A stretch of 64,000 nt of DNA, from the NCBI RefSeq assembly GCF_000355675.1, contig NC_020888.1:3678001-3742000 (forward strand), written 5' to 3'. This DNA is from Thalassolituus oleivorans MIL-1 (lineage in GTDB: Bacteria > Pseudomonadota > Gammaproteobacteria > Pseudomonadales > Oceanobacteraceae). A program made the position numbers and the translations under genes. A model generated the notes under the pieces. That model worked only from the letters and a program-made list of their open reading frames with translations. It did no database searches and was not told the origin of the DNA. Shown here one piece after another: positions 1 to 11,600 of the stretch. Position 1 is the stretch's first letter. Every line of letters starts with the position of its first letter.

Positions 1-254
1 GCTCCCGGCGGAACTTCTTCTCCTAATAACTGCAAGGGCACCTGTTTTGCTTCTTTAGCGGCTTCTTCAACTGAGGTTTCTAAAACTCCCTCATTCCCCG
101 CACTCTCTACTGGGGCTTCTTCTATTGTCAGTTTTTCTTCTACTACACCGACGACTATGTCTTCATCATCGGCTAACTCAGTTGCCTGTGCGTTGTTGAT
201 TAAAACACTCAAAAATAAAACGAATAAAGCTGGAGACCGGTAGAAAAACGACAT
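1..254 (-). CDS. N-terminal part of a secreted protein, possibly succinylglutamate desuccinylase/aspartoacylase-like (cut by window edge)
   Basis: Eighty-four codons are visible from ATG at 252-254, running off the left edge. Residues 1-24 look like a signal peptide: a short basic start, a hydrophobic core, then NNAQA before the predicted cleavage. An acidic low-complexity linker rich in Glu, Val and Ala follows. The last visible residues, LLGEEVPPG, resemble the segment that opens the catalytic region of exported M14-type succinylglutamate desuccinylase/aspartoacylase-like proteins of marine gammaproteobacteria. That family call rests on memory of one short motif, and the zinc-binding residues lie outside the window. 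That it is a secreted protein is well supported; its enzyme class is not. Confidence 0.5.
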   Translation of the reverse strand, partial: MSFFYRSPALFVLFLSVLINNAQATELADDEDIVVGVVEEKLTIEEAPVESAGNEGVLETSVEEAAKEAKQVPLQLLGEEVPPG

Positions 255-432
255 GCATTGAAATCCTTATATGACAACCGAGCTGGGAGCCATATGACTA
301 CTTGCTGGAATTAGGGTTCGGAACAATTTTTGAGAATATTCGTGGGGACGTCGATACAGCTTAGCTGATAATGATCGAACACCGACTCTTATAAGCCGGC
401 GCCATATCAGCCTTATCGATAGCGTTGAGGGA

Positions 433-588
433 TCAAATCTTACAGGCACCGCCTTCGCAGCCGTCATCGTCTTGCTCTTGATAGGACTCAGGGTCTACTT
501 CGCCTAATTCCATCTCATCCAGGAACGACACATCATCCCAATCGGTCGTCTCATCCGTTTTGTTTTGATCAACTACTGCATCACTCAT
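433..588 (-). CDS. 51-residue acidic protein with C-terminal Cys-X4-Cys tail
   Basis: ATG at 586-588 is preceded on the minus strand by GGAG about 8 bases upstream, a plausible ribosome binding site. The product is very acidic (about 17 Asp/Glu in 51 residues), has no signal peptide or membrane segment, and ends in DGCEGGACKI. Two cysteines spaced CX4C so close to the end could bind a metal or form a disulfide. It lies downstream of katG in the same direction but beyond the katG terminator, so it is probably a separate transcript. I do not recognise a family. Good Shine-Dalgarno spacing and non-random composition argue for a real gene. Confidence 0.55.
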   Translation of the reverse strand: MSDAVVDQNKTDETTDWDDVSFLDEMELGEVDPESYQEQDDDGCEGGACKI

Positions 589-710
589 AATCGTGTCTCC
601 AAAGAAGGACTATTGAACGCCATATCGTCAGCATGCACTCATCATAGAATGCCTGAAACCTATGAGAAAGCCTGACGACACATAAATTGGGCATCAGGCC
701 TCAAAGTATT

Positions 711-750
711 AAAAAAGCCAGCAAGAGGTTCCTCTCTTGCTGGCTTTCTT
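711..750. terminator. Rho-independent terminator of katG
   Basis: A stem of about 14 base pairs (714-727 with 734-747, core GCCAGCAAGAG / CTCTTGCTGGC) has a 6-base loop. A-rich sequence lies on one flank and T-rich on the other, so it works in both directions. It sits just past the katG stop codon and separates katG from the small acidic gene. Confidence 0.85.
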
Positions 751-810
751 TTCTCCTTTCAATATTTCTATTTCAAGGCTTCGTTATGGCTTTAGATCAC
801 ACCGTTTTAA

Positions 811-3012
<2,202 letters not shown>

Positions 3013-3112
3013 TTACGTCTAACGGGTTAAATCATGTGTTCTTGTGACTCCATAATAGGCGTCTCTATCTATTTAAAAACTTAATTATATTTATAGATGC
3101 GATAGTAATTTT

Positions 3113-3132
3113 GCATATCTGATCTGATATGC
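3113..3132. promoter_or_regulatory. 20-base inverted repeat in the katG upstream gap (candidate operator)
   Basis: GCATATC and GATATGC form perfect 7-base arms around a 6-base centre. The site lies 119 bases upstream of the katG start and 207 bases before the divergent gene at 3340. The rest of the 345-base gap (2995-3339) is AT-rich near 3060-3110 and holds no gene I can support. The palindrome is seen directly; its regulator is unknown. Confidence 0.4.
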
Positions 3133-3339
3133 ACCTCGCAGGCGCATATGACGGTCACGCTACCGCTATTAAACATAGCTTATCTACACTCAGTTGCGAG
3201 CATACTTGCGCAGTCGACCTGCAAGACCTCCACTAGCCAGTGTATAGAAGTGGTATGATCAATTTTTGTATCGCCCAAAACGGATCGCGGATGTGATGTC
3301 TTTTATTATCGATTGGTTTTCTTACTTACGGAGCGCGCT

Positions 3340-4065
3340 ATGAGCCTTCGCAAGATCCTTGTTGCCGTGCTTCTCACTATTGCTGGCCTCGGCCTATTGG
3401 CTGCCATTGCAGGGGGCGCGTTTGTGGCTTATTGGATCTGGAATAACGTTACGGCCAACATTCCCTTGTATGACCAAAAAGCCCGCATTGAAATCGCCGA
3501 TGCTTTTCCTGCGACAGTCGATATTCTCGACCCATTGTCGGTAAATATAGACACTGTAATCCCTGCAAATGTCCCGATTAATCAAACCTTGACCATTCCT
3601 TTAGAAGAAACCTTCGACGTTAAGGTTAATTTTAACGGTCAAGTACCCATTAAAATGACGTTGCCCGTACACCAGTCCATTCATATTGATCAAGTCATAC
3701 CTATTGACGGCAAAGTCAGCGTTAAGTTGCTAGGCGCATGGATTAAATTGCCGCTAAAAGGCTCTGTTCCTGTAAAGGCGGACATTCCGGTTAATCTAAG
3801 CATTCCTATCGACCGAAATATTGATCTAGCGTTTAGCGCGCCAGCTCAAGTGGCAATTTCAGACAAAATAAAAGTACGCCTAGATACCAATATCATCGCC
3901 GATATTCCGGTAAAAAAATCCTTATCCATTCCGGTTCTAGAGCCGCTACGCGCTAATGTCACCTTAGATAAAGCAACCGACATCACGATTCGTGAACTGA
4001 ACATCGATGTGCCGCTTGAAGCCATTACCTTTAGCCCAAGTGCTCAGGTTGGAGACAAACCGTGA
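3340..4065 (+). CDS. Membrane-anchored protein of repeated Ile-Pro-rich beta strands (paralogue 1)
   Basis: The 241-residue product starts at ATG 3340, with GGAG 6 bases upstream; an upstream in-frame start at 3313 lacks a comparable site. Residues about 5-33 form one hydrophobic segment (LLTIAGLGLLAAIAGG) that acts as an uncleaved anchor or signal. The rest is almost wholly alternating hydrophobic/polar strands broken by Pro, with recurrent IPV, IPI and VPI triplets, suggesting a long repetitive beta structure outside the membrane. The C-terminal stretch NIDVPLEAITFS recurs in the next gene as LIDIPLENIKYS. The stop overlaps the next start by four bases (GTGA), so the two are translationally coupled. 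I do not recognise a named family or function. Confidence 0.75.
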   Translation: MSLRKILVAVLLTIAGLGLLAAIAGGAFVAYWIWNNVTANIPLYDQKARIEIADAFPATVDILDPLSVNIDTVIPANVPINQTLTIPLEETFDVKVNFNGQVPIKMTLPVHQSIHIDQVIPIDGKVSVKLLGAWIKLPLKGSVPVKADIPVNLSIPIDRNIDLAFSAPAQVAISDKIKVRLDTNIIADIPVKKSLSIPVLEPLRANVTLDKATDITIRELNIDVPLEAITFSPSAQVGDKP

Positions 4066-4799
4066 TCACTTTGGCGCGCATTATTATTGGCGGCTGGATT
4101 CTAGTTGTACTCGCCGTTATCGGTGCAATACTCGGCTTTGTCGTGTATTCCAATGTTGTCATGGGCATTTCACTAAAGCAGCAAGCGAGCTTGATTCGCT
4201 TTGATTCACCGTTGACATTTAATACCGACCTTAACAGTAATATTAATTTTCGCTTGTTAGGCGACATCCCCATCAGTGTGCCATTAAATAATCTACGCAT
4301 TCCACTTCACATTAAAGGGCAATACCAAGCGCAATTAGATATTGACTCCTCTATACCACTGAATTTAACCGCCGATTTCTCTGATACTATTTTAATTGAG
4401 ACCGATCTAGAGGTAGCTGCAGGCACCGAACTAGTAAGTTCTTGGCTGCCCAATTTACCAGTACGCGGAACAATACCTATCCGCTTTGAATTACCCGTCG
4501 CGTTTACTGTACCCGTGAATACAAGTTTGCCACTAAGCTATCATGGACCGATTTCTTTTTATGTTAATCAAACAATAACGCCCAATATTCAGCAAACCAT
4601 CACTACCAGCATGCACATAGACCAAATGATTACTGCGCCCGTCACCAATACGTTTTATGGCTCCATGCATGCACAAGACGCCAGCATTCCGATTACCTTT
4701 GACAATGTTCTCATTGATATTCCGTTAGAAAATATTAAATATTCCTACCCTAAGTTATCCACTGGAGAACTTAATTCCGTTTCGACAACAGAGCCTTAG
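4062..4799 (+). CDS. Membrane-anchored protein of repeated Ile-Pro-rich beta strands (paralogue 2)
   Basis: This 245-residue product starts at GTG 4062 inside the stop region of the preceding gene. Residues about 3-30 form a single hydrophobic anchor, followed by about 210 residues of alternating strands with frequent IPI, IPL and LPV triplets. It matches paralogue 1 in length, layout and C-terminal motif, but the overall sequence has diverged, so this is an old tandem duplication. The pair may act as a heteromer in the periplasm, since two diverged copies were kept side by side with coupled translation. That is inference; no catalytic motif is visible. Confidence 0.75.
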   Translation: MITLARIIIGGWILVVLAVIGAILGFVVYSNVVMGISLKQQASLIRFDSPLTFNTDLNSNINFRLLGDIPISVPLNNLRIPLHIKGQYQAQLDIDSSIPLNLTADFSDTILIETDLEVAAGTELVSSWLPNLPVRGTIPIRFELPVAFTVPVNTSLPLSYHGPISFYVNQTITPNIQQTITTSMHIDQMITAPVTNTFYGSMHAQDASIPITFDNVLIDIPLENIKYSYPKLSTGELNSVSTTEP

Positions 4800-4830
4800 C
4801 CAATGCGCAGGCTTGTATTAAGGATCGACT

Positions 4831-5610
4831 TTGGAATTTGAACTATATCGTCGCGGCCCGCACCATCGCTCTGACGATGAATATATTTCGTTTCGCGAAG
4901 TACGTGACCGTTTTGATTTTCGCGGGGTAGAAATTGGCGCTTGGGTTACGCAGAAAGAACAAGAAAAAGCCGCCGTCTATTTTTACGACGCACTGTGTGA
5001 TTTAACTAAAATCCTCGCAGTACCCGACGAAGTTATTTCTCTGCGGGGCACTTTGGTTCTGCAATACGGTAAAGGTGGTCGCCCTGGTGTGGCGGCCCAC
5101 TACGCACCCGACCAACGGGCTTTTGCACTGGCAAAAAACGCAGGGCCGGGCAGCATTGCCCACGAATGGTTTCACGCCTTCGATCATTATATTTGCAATA
5201 AAGCATTTAATGTTAACAAACCGAGATTGTTTGCCTCGACCGCTTGGCTGGCACAATATGCACCGATTGAGCACTCCCTTAACGCTTTGTTATTTAATTG
5301 CTATCGAGCCGTGCTGTTGGATAAATCCGGCGAACAGCCCAGTGAATTATTTTTAAGCTCCGCCGAAATAGATAGAGCTGCTGGTACCGTTTATTACAGC
5401 CTACCAGAAGAAATGTGCGCTCGTGCTTTCGAGGCATTTGTTCAAGATGCCCATATTAAAAATAACTATTTGGTAAAAGGCACTAAACAATCAGAAGAAG
5501 CAAAGCTTGGACTTTACCCTCAAGGTGAACAGAGAGTTTTAATCAATCAAGCTTTTCAAAATTACTTTGCACAGCTTGGACGAGCGTTAATTTTAAATAA
5601 AAGCCAATAA
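4831..5610 (+). CDS. CLCA_X / LPD1-type protein with HExxH-like motif
   Basis: The 259-residue product starts at TTG 4831, with AAGGA 6 bases upstream. The centre (about residues 108-120) reads AHEWFHAFDHY, an HExxH metallopeptidase-like signature. The preceding region (SLRGTLVLQYGKGG, then an ALAKNAGPGSIAHEWFH run) matches what I recall of the CLCA_X family and the LPD1 domain. Whether it binds zinc or cleaves anything is untested. There is no signal peptide. It follows the two Ile-Pro-rich membrane proteins by 31 bases on the same strand and a terminator comes directly after it, so the three form one operon. Confidence 0.7.
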   Translation: MEFELYRRGPHHRSDDEYISFREVRDRFDFRGVEIGAWVTQKEQEKAAVYFYDALCDLTKILAVPDEVISLRGTLVLQYGKGGRPGVAAHYAPDQRAFALAKNAGPGSIAHEWFHAFDHYICNKAFNVNKPRLFASTAWLAQYAPIEHSLNALLFNCYRAVLLDKSGEQPSELFLSSAEIDRAAGTVYYSLPEEMCARAFEAFVQDAHIKNNYLVKGTKQSEEAKLGLYPQGEQRVLINQAFQNYFAQLGRALILNKSQ

Positions 5611-5636
5611 AAAACCCCTCAAATGAGGGGTTTTTT
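5609..5636. terminator. Bidirectional terminator between convergent units
   Basis: AAAAAACCCCTC pairs with GAGGGGTTTTTT across an AAAT loop. It directly follows the stop of the CLCA_X gene and lies 15 bases past the end of the convergent giant surface-protein gene, so it can serve both. Confidence 0.92.
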
Positions 5637-5650
5637 ATGCTGATATGCAA

Positions 5651-8600
5651 TCAGAAATGGTGTCTGAATCCTAGTGTCCAAACACGGGCGTCCTCAGCAT
5701 ACGAATTTACTTGAGCTTCTAAGTAGTCCGTTTTATTTAAACGACAGTCGATACCCGCTCCGACCATTAACCGAAGGTCATCATGCGATTTTAAATTTAA
5801 ACCGCCCTGACTATCGTTAAATAAGCGGCCCATGCCAAGCTGAAGTTGCGGCGTCCAGCGGCCCATGCGCAAGGCGTCTGGTCGATACTGGGCCATCGCT
5901 GCCAGCGCTTGGTAGTTAATTCGACCATTACCAATACTGGCGTTCCCCATATCGACATAACGTAATTGCGCCGCCCATTCACGGTTGAAGTGATAGGCCG
6001 TAGACAACTGCCAGCTACTATCGCTGTCATCACTCAAGGTTAAATTATTATTTAACTTTGGATCCAACTGAGAAACGCCAACGCCACCTTCAACGCTCCA
6101 CTCACCCGCTTGCGCTGACATCGAAGTTGCAAGCAATGCAGCCATTACCGTTGCCGAAAAACGGCGTTGACGCAGCGCCACCAGCAAGAGTGCAAGGCCG
6201 AACACTAGGCCTAGGCTCATGCTACCGCCACCAGTTGATGTCTCAACGTCTACGCCGGTATTAATCGAAGGATCAATACTGTCGTCTACGCCATCACCGT
6301 CCGCATCGGTAATGCCGGCCCCCGGTGCTTCAGGTGCTGCATCCACCGGTAAGGCAATCTCAGGATCTATGTTGTCTGGTATGCCATCGCCATCAGCGTC
6401 AGCATCCAAGTGATCAACAAAGCCATCACCATCAAGGTCAGGCATTTCGCGATCATCACGTACACCGTTGCCATCGAGATCCTCGCCGTTAAGAACGCCA
6501 TTCACGTTGGCATCAACACCATCATCAATGCCATCAGCATCAGCATCTTCGCCGGTGAAGAAGGCTTGCTGTGGATTTTCATCCGCATCGCTAATGCCGT
6601 CACCATCATCATCGTCATCAAGATGGTTAGGTATGCCGTCGCCATCGAAGTCGGCACGCGAACCAAACGCACCAATAGCGTTATCGACCACATCCATAAT
6701 ACCGTCACGATCTACGTCGGTAGTGCTATCCAACACACCATCCAGATCGCCATCTAGATCGCTTGGCAGATTCGAGTTACTGAAATCGGTATCGACACCA
6801 TTACTTCTTACATCTAAGTTGTCAGGCAAGGTATCTCCGTCACTATCCGGTAACTGAATAACGTCCGTCAGGATATCCACGCCATCATCCAGCAAGGCGT
6901 CTCCATCTTGGTCACCCAATCCAGCTTCCGCGACATCAAACAAACCATCGTTATCGGCATCTAGATCGATCATATTCAGCAAGCCATCACCGTCTTGATC
7001 GGTACTGGCGAATGCCACCAGCCACTCGGCTAGCTCATCCATTGCATCGTTAACGCCATCGAGGTTGTCATCAGTAAGACCGGTATCAACAATGCCGTCG
7101 TTGCCAATGTCTGCGTCGATTGCATCAATAATGCCGTCGTTATCGGTATCGGTTAAATCCAAATTCAATTCCACAAGATCCGAAATACCGTCGTTATCCG
7201 AATCAGTGTCATCACGATCAGCAATACCGTCACCATCAGTGTCGACTGTGTCGTCTCCCTCTAGCATGTTCGGCAAACCATCACCGTCATCGTCTTGGCC
7301 TTCAAGAATGATATCCACCAGCGCTTGTACTTCGCTGAGCTCATTCACATCGGCCAAGTTCGAACGGGCAATCGCGTTATTGATGAGATCCAATACAGTA
7401 GCCGTGACACTTGTGACGCCAGCAGTATCGTATTCAGTGATGGTTGCAGGCGTAGATCCGCTAGCATCCGCTTGGCTGGAGATAGTATTCAAAGCGACCT
7501 GAGCCAACGAAATAACCGTTGCCGTATCCGCAGCTACTGGGGTCTCAACCGCCAGTAAGTCATCGGTATAACTAACGGTTAGGCCAATCACATTACCCAC
7601 GTCAGACGCGGTAATTAGATAGGTATCTTGATCGCTGCCAGCGACTTCACCACCCGACGTCCACTGATATTGAATCGTCGCGTTGGCTAAGCCATTGTTG
7701 TCCGCGATGTCTGCAGTCAGTGTTTCGCCTTCTGCAGCAACGCCACTAATCGAGGCAACACCCACATCATTAACGATGGCAACGGTAGCCACGGCCGATG
7801 CTTGGTTACCGTTGTCTGCATCGTCGGTGACAACATCCGCTGCCACACTCACGGTGGTATCAGAACCCGATGCCGTCGGCATAATAGTAGCCGTATAGCC
7901 AGTGCCACCACCCAGCAATTGGGTGACAACACCGTTGGTAACGGTAATGTCAGCCGACGTCAGAGTTGAGACATTTTCGCTAAAGGTAACAGTGACATCG
8001 AAGGCCGTAATCGCTGAACTCGGCACGCCAGTAAGGGTGGTCGTCGCACCCGTTGTATCCGCGCTCGTGGTTAGCTCAACCGCTGCCGTTGAGGTATTTC
8101 CTGCTGCGTCGCTAGCAGCACCCGCAGCCATATTGACGGTTACGTCACCGTCGGCCGTTGGTGTTATCAGCACACTATAGGTATTACCAAGTGCAGCCAA
8201 GTTGCCCGCGGTGCCGTTTGTCACAACAAAGTCGGTCAGCTCTACACCCGTGACCGTTTCGCTAAAGGTTGCGGTCACGATGAATGGTTCGTTAACCAAG
8301 GTTGCTGCAGTCGTTAGGGCAACTGCTGGGGCTGTTGCATCATAAGTAACCACTAACTGACCGGCTGCATTATTGCTATTACCAGCAACATCCACCGCAA
8401 CTGCATTAACCACATCAAGCGTTACGGTACCGTCCGTAGTCGGCGTTACCAACACGGTATAGCTGGTGCCAGAACCGCTAAAATCGCTCAAGGTGGCGTT
8501 GCTAGCGCTGATATCGGCGACAACAAAATCCGTCACGTTTTCACTAAAGGTGATGGTTGCGGTAAACGCTGCATTGACCAACGTAGCTGGCGCTGAGAGC

Positions 8601-11600
8601 AATACAGTTGGAGCGATAGCATCGTAAGTAACCGCTAACTGTGCTGCGGCTGCGCTGTTGTTACCCGCAGCATCTTGAGCCGCATTAGCAGCAACATCTA
8701 GCGTCACCGCACCATCCGTGGTTGGCGTTACCAGCACAGAATAGGTATCACCCGAGCCACTAAAATCAGCCAGCGTGGCATTCGACACGGCAATATCACC
8801 GACAACAAAGTTATTCACGCTTTCACTGAAGGTAATAGTCGCGGTAAACGCAGCATTAATATAGCCAGATGCCCCACTAATAACTGCTGTTGGCGCTGTT
8901 GCATCGTAGGTAGCAGTCAGCTGAGTCGCGGCACTATTGTCGTTACCGGCAACATCTTGAGCTACCGCGGCGGCGACATCTAATGTCACCGCGCCGTCAG
9001 CATTCGGTGTTACCAATACGGTGTATAACGCTCCTGAGCCAGCAAAATCACTCAGAAGAGCGTTGCTAACTCCTAAATCGCTAACATCAAAACCACTGAC
9101 GCTTTCGCTGAAGGCAATCGTGGCGGTGAAGGCCGTGTTAATTGCACCAGAAGCCCCCGAAATCGCTACAGTTGGAGCAGAACCATCATAGGTCGCAAGC
9201 AATTGAGTGGCGGCACTATTGGCGTTTCCTGCTGCGTCTAGTGCAGCATCTGCAGACACGTCGAGAGTCACAACACCATCCGCAGTTGGTGTTACCAACA
9301 CACTGTAACTCGCGCCAGAACCACTGAAATCACTCAAGGTGGCATTGGTTACTTGGACATCGCTAAGATCAAAACCGCTGACACTTTCACTAAAGATCAT
9401 GTTCGCTGTAAATGGCGCATTAATATCGCCAGATGCACCATCAAGGGTAAGTGTAGGAATAGTGGCATCGTAGGTAACCGCCAGCTGAGCGGCTGCCGTG
9501 TTGCCATTACCCGCGCTATCACTTGCGGTAGAAGCAGCCACATCAAGTGTTACAGCACCATCAGCATTCGGTGTTACCAGCACAGTGTAAGCAGCGCCAG
9601 AACCGGCAAAGTCACTAAGAAGTGCATTGCTGATACCGACATCGCTGACATCAAAGCCACTCACGCTTTCGCTGAAGGTCAGGGTTGCAGTAAAGGGAGT
9701 ATTAATAGATCCCGACGCACCGCCAATAACAACCGTTGGCGCTGAACCATCATAGGTTGCCGTCAGCTGAGCGGCTGCTGTATTACCATTGCCGGCGCCA
9801 TCGGTAGCAACGGCAGCAGCAACATCCACAGTAACTGGACCATCGATATTCGGGGTGACCAACACAGTATAAGTAGAACCAGATCCAGCAAAATCACTGA
9901 GGCTGGCATTGACGGCAATGATGTCACTGAGATCAAAACCGGTGATGCTTTCACTAAAGGTGACCGTTGCCGTAAAGGCGGCATTGATATCACCGGAAGC
10001 CCCACTAATCACTGCAGTTGGAGCAGTCGCATCATACGTTAACTGCAACTGAGGGCCGGCACTATTGCTATTGCCTGCGGCGTCTACGGCGACCGTATCA
10101 GCGACTTCTAACACCACAATGCCTTCAGCATTCGGTGTGACCAGTACGGTATAAACAGCACCAGAGCCACTGAAATCACTCAGCGTAGCATTTGGCGAAT
10201 AAATATCGCCAACATCAAATCCCGTTACGCTTTCGCTAAAGGTAATGGTCGCGGTAAAGGCTGCGTTGATATTGCCTGATGCACCGGTAATCGCGACGGT
10301 AGGTTGCACACCATCCACCAGCACACCGGTGGTATTAGCCACACCGTTCAGGGCCATCACTATGGCATTGCCCGCAACGTCGGTAATGGCACCACTGTTC
10401 AAGCTTAACGAATCAATACTGATGCCATCGGTATCTTCGTCATTATTCTGCACGGTATAACTAAACGTTAAGGCATCGCTGCCAGTACCCGACAGATAAA
10501 CAGCACTCACATTACTGCTACCGATCGTTAGATCTAACGCTGGCGTACCGCTTGCCGTATCAACCGTTAATACTTCACTTGCAGTCAGCGTGAAGCTCAA
10601 CGTTTCGCCTGTCATATAGGTATCATCCGCCGGAGCGGTAACCTGAGTAACCGTTGGCGGAATCGCATCCAGCTGAATTTGGAAAGCGCTTAATGTCAAC
10701 GCACTGCTGGCGTTACCGTTGGCATCCGTGACGGTAACAGTACAGTCACTGTAGGTGCCATCGACCAATGGTGTGCTGTTATCTGCTTGAGTCAAACTAA
10801 AGGTTAAGTTACCCGCAGCTACTGCGCCTTCGCTGGCACTGCCACAAGAGCCGCCAACCGCTAACGTACCCGCCTGACTGATATTAATCGTGACATCAGG
10901 AGTTGGATCGTTCGTTGGGCTGGTCACTGCCGTGACTTCCGAAAGGCTAGGGGCCAAGGTATCAACCGTGATAGTAAAAGTCTTGAGCTGCGAAAGGTCA
11001 TCACCGCCATTCGTCACGCCGCCACTATCACGCACTTGCGCCTGAATGGTGGCAACGCCTTCAACGTTCGCTGTTGGGGTGTATGTCAGTGTGCCATTGC
11101 TCGCAATACTGACAGAAGAAACGACACCGCTTGGATCAGACACTTCGCTGACCACATAACCCAAAACGGTTTGCGTATTTTCATCCGCACCGCCGCCAGC
11201 ACTCGACATCGACGCAAAACCAGCCACCGTTTGAGCGCTTCCGCCCACACCGTTGAACGTCTGATTAGCTAGCGAGGAGATCGTAGGTTCGTCGTTAACC
11301 GGGGTAATCGTCACGTTCACCGTGCGGCTATCCGTATTGCTGCCATCGCTCACAATAACAGTGAAAGTATCACTTCCATTTAAGTTCGTCGTAGGCGTAT
11401 AAGTGACGGAGCTTGGCGTACCGTTAGTCGTAGGAGTGGAAGCTGTTCCGGAAGCCTGTGGCGTGCCTTTTGTACCGCCAGAGGCGGACCAAGTTAACGT
11501 CTGGCCCGAGTCTGAATCAGACGTTGCAAAGTTAGAAGTACTTACCGCATTGCTGCCAGAGTCTTCTAGTACGGTAATGGCAACGGCTGAGTTAGCCATC

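Noticed and set aside
267-467. 66-residue minus-strand open frame
   Set aside because: It overlaps the 51-residue acidic gene in another frame, has an arginine-rich random-looking product and no ribosome binding site.
3050-3115. OxyR binding site upstream of katG
   Set aside because: ATAG and CTAT pieces occur (for example near 3055 and 3102), but the 7-base spacings of the four-part OxyR motif are not met.
6410-7502. Plus-strand open frames of 115-145 residues opposite the Asp-rich region
   Set aside because: They arise from the codon bias of the Asp/Gly repeats on the other strand and have low-complexity Ser/Pro/Ile products with no start signals.
7766-10303. CRISPR array or satellite repeat
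   Set aside because: The repeat is 282 bases, coding and in frame, without short repeats separated by unique spacers.
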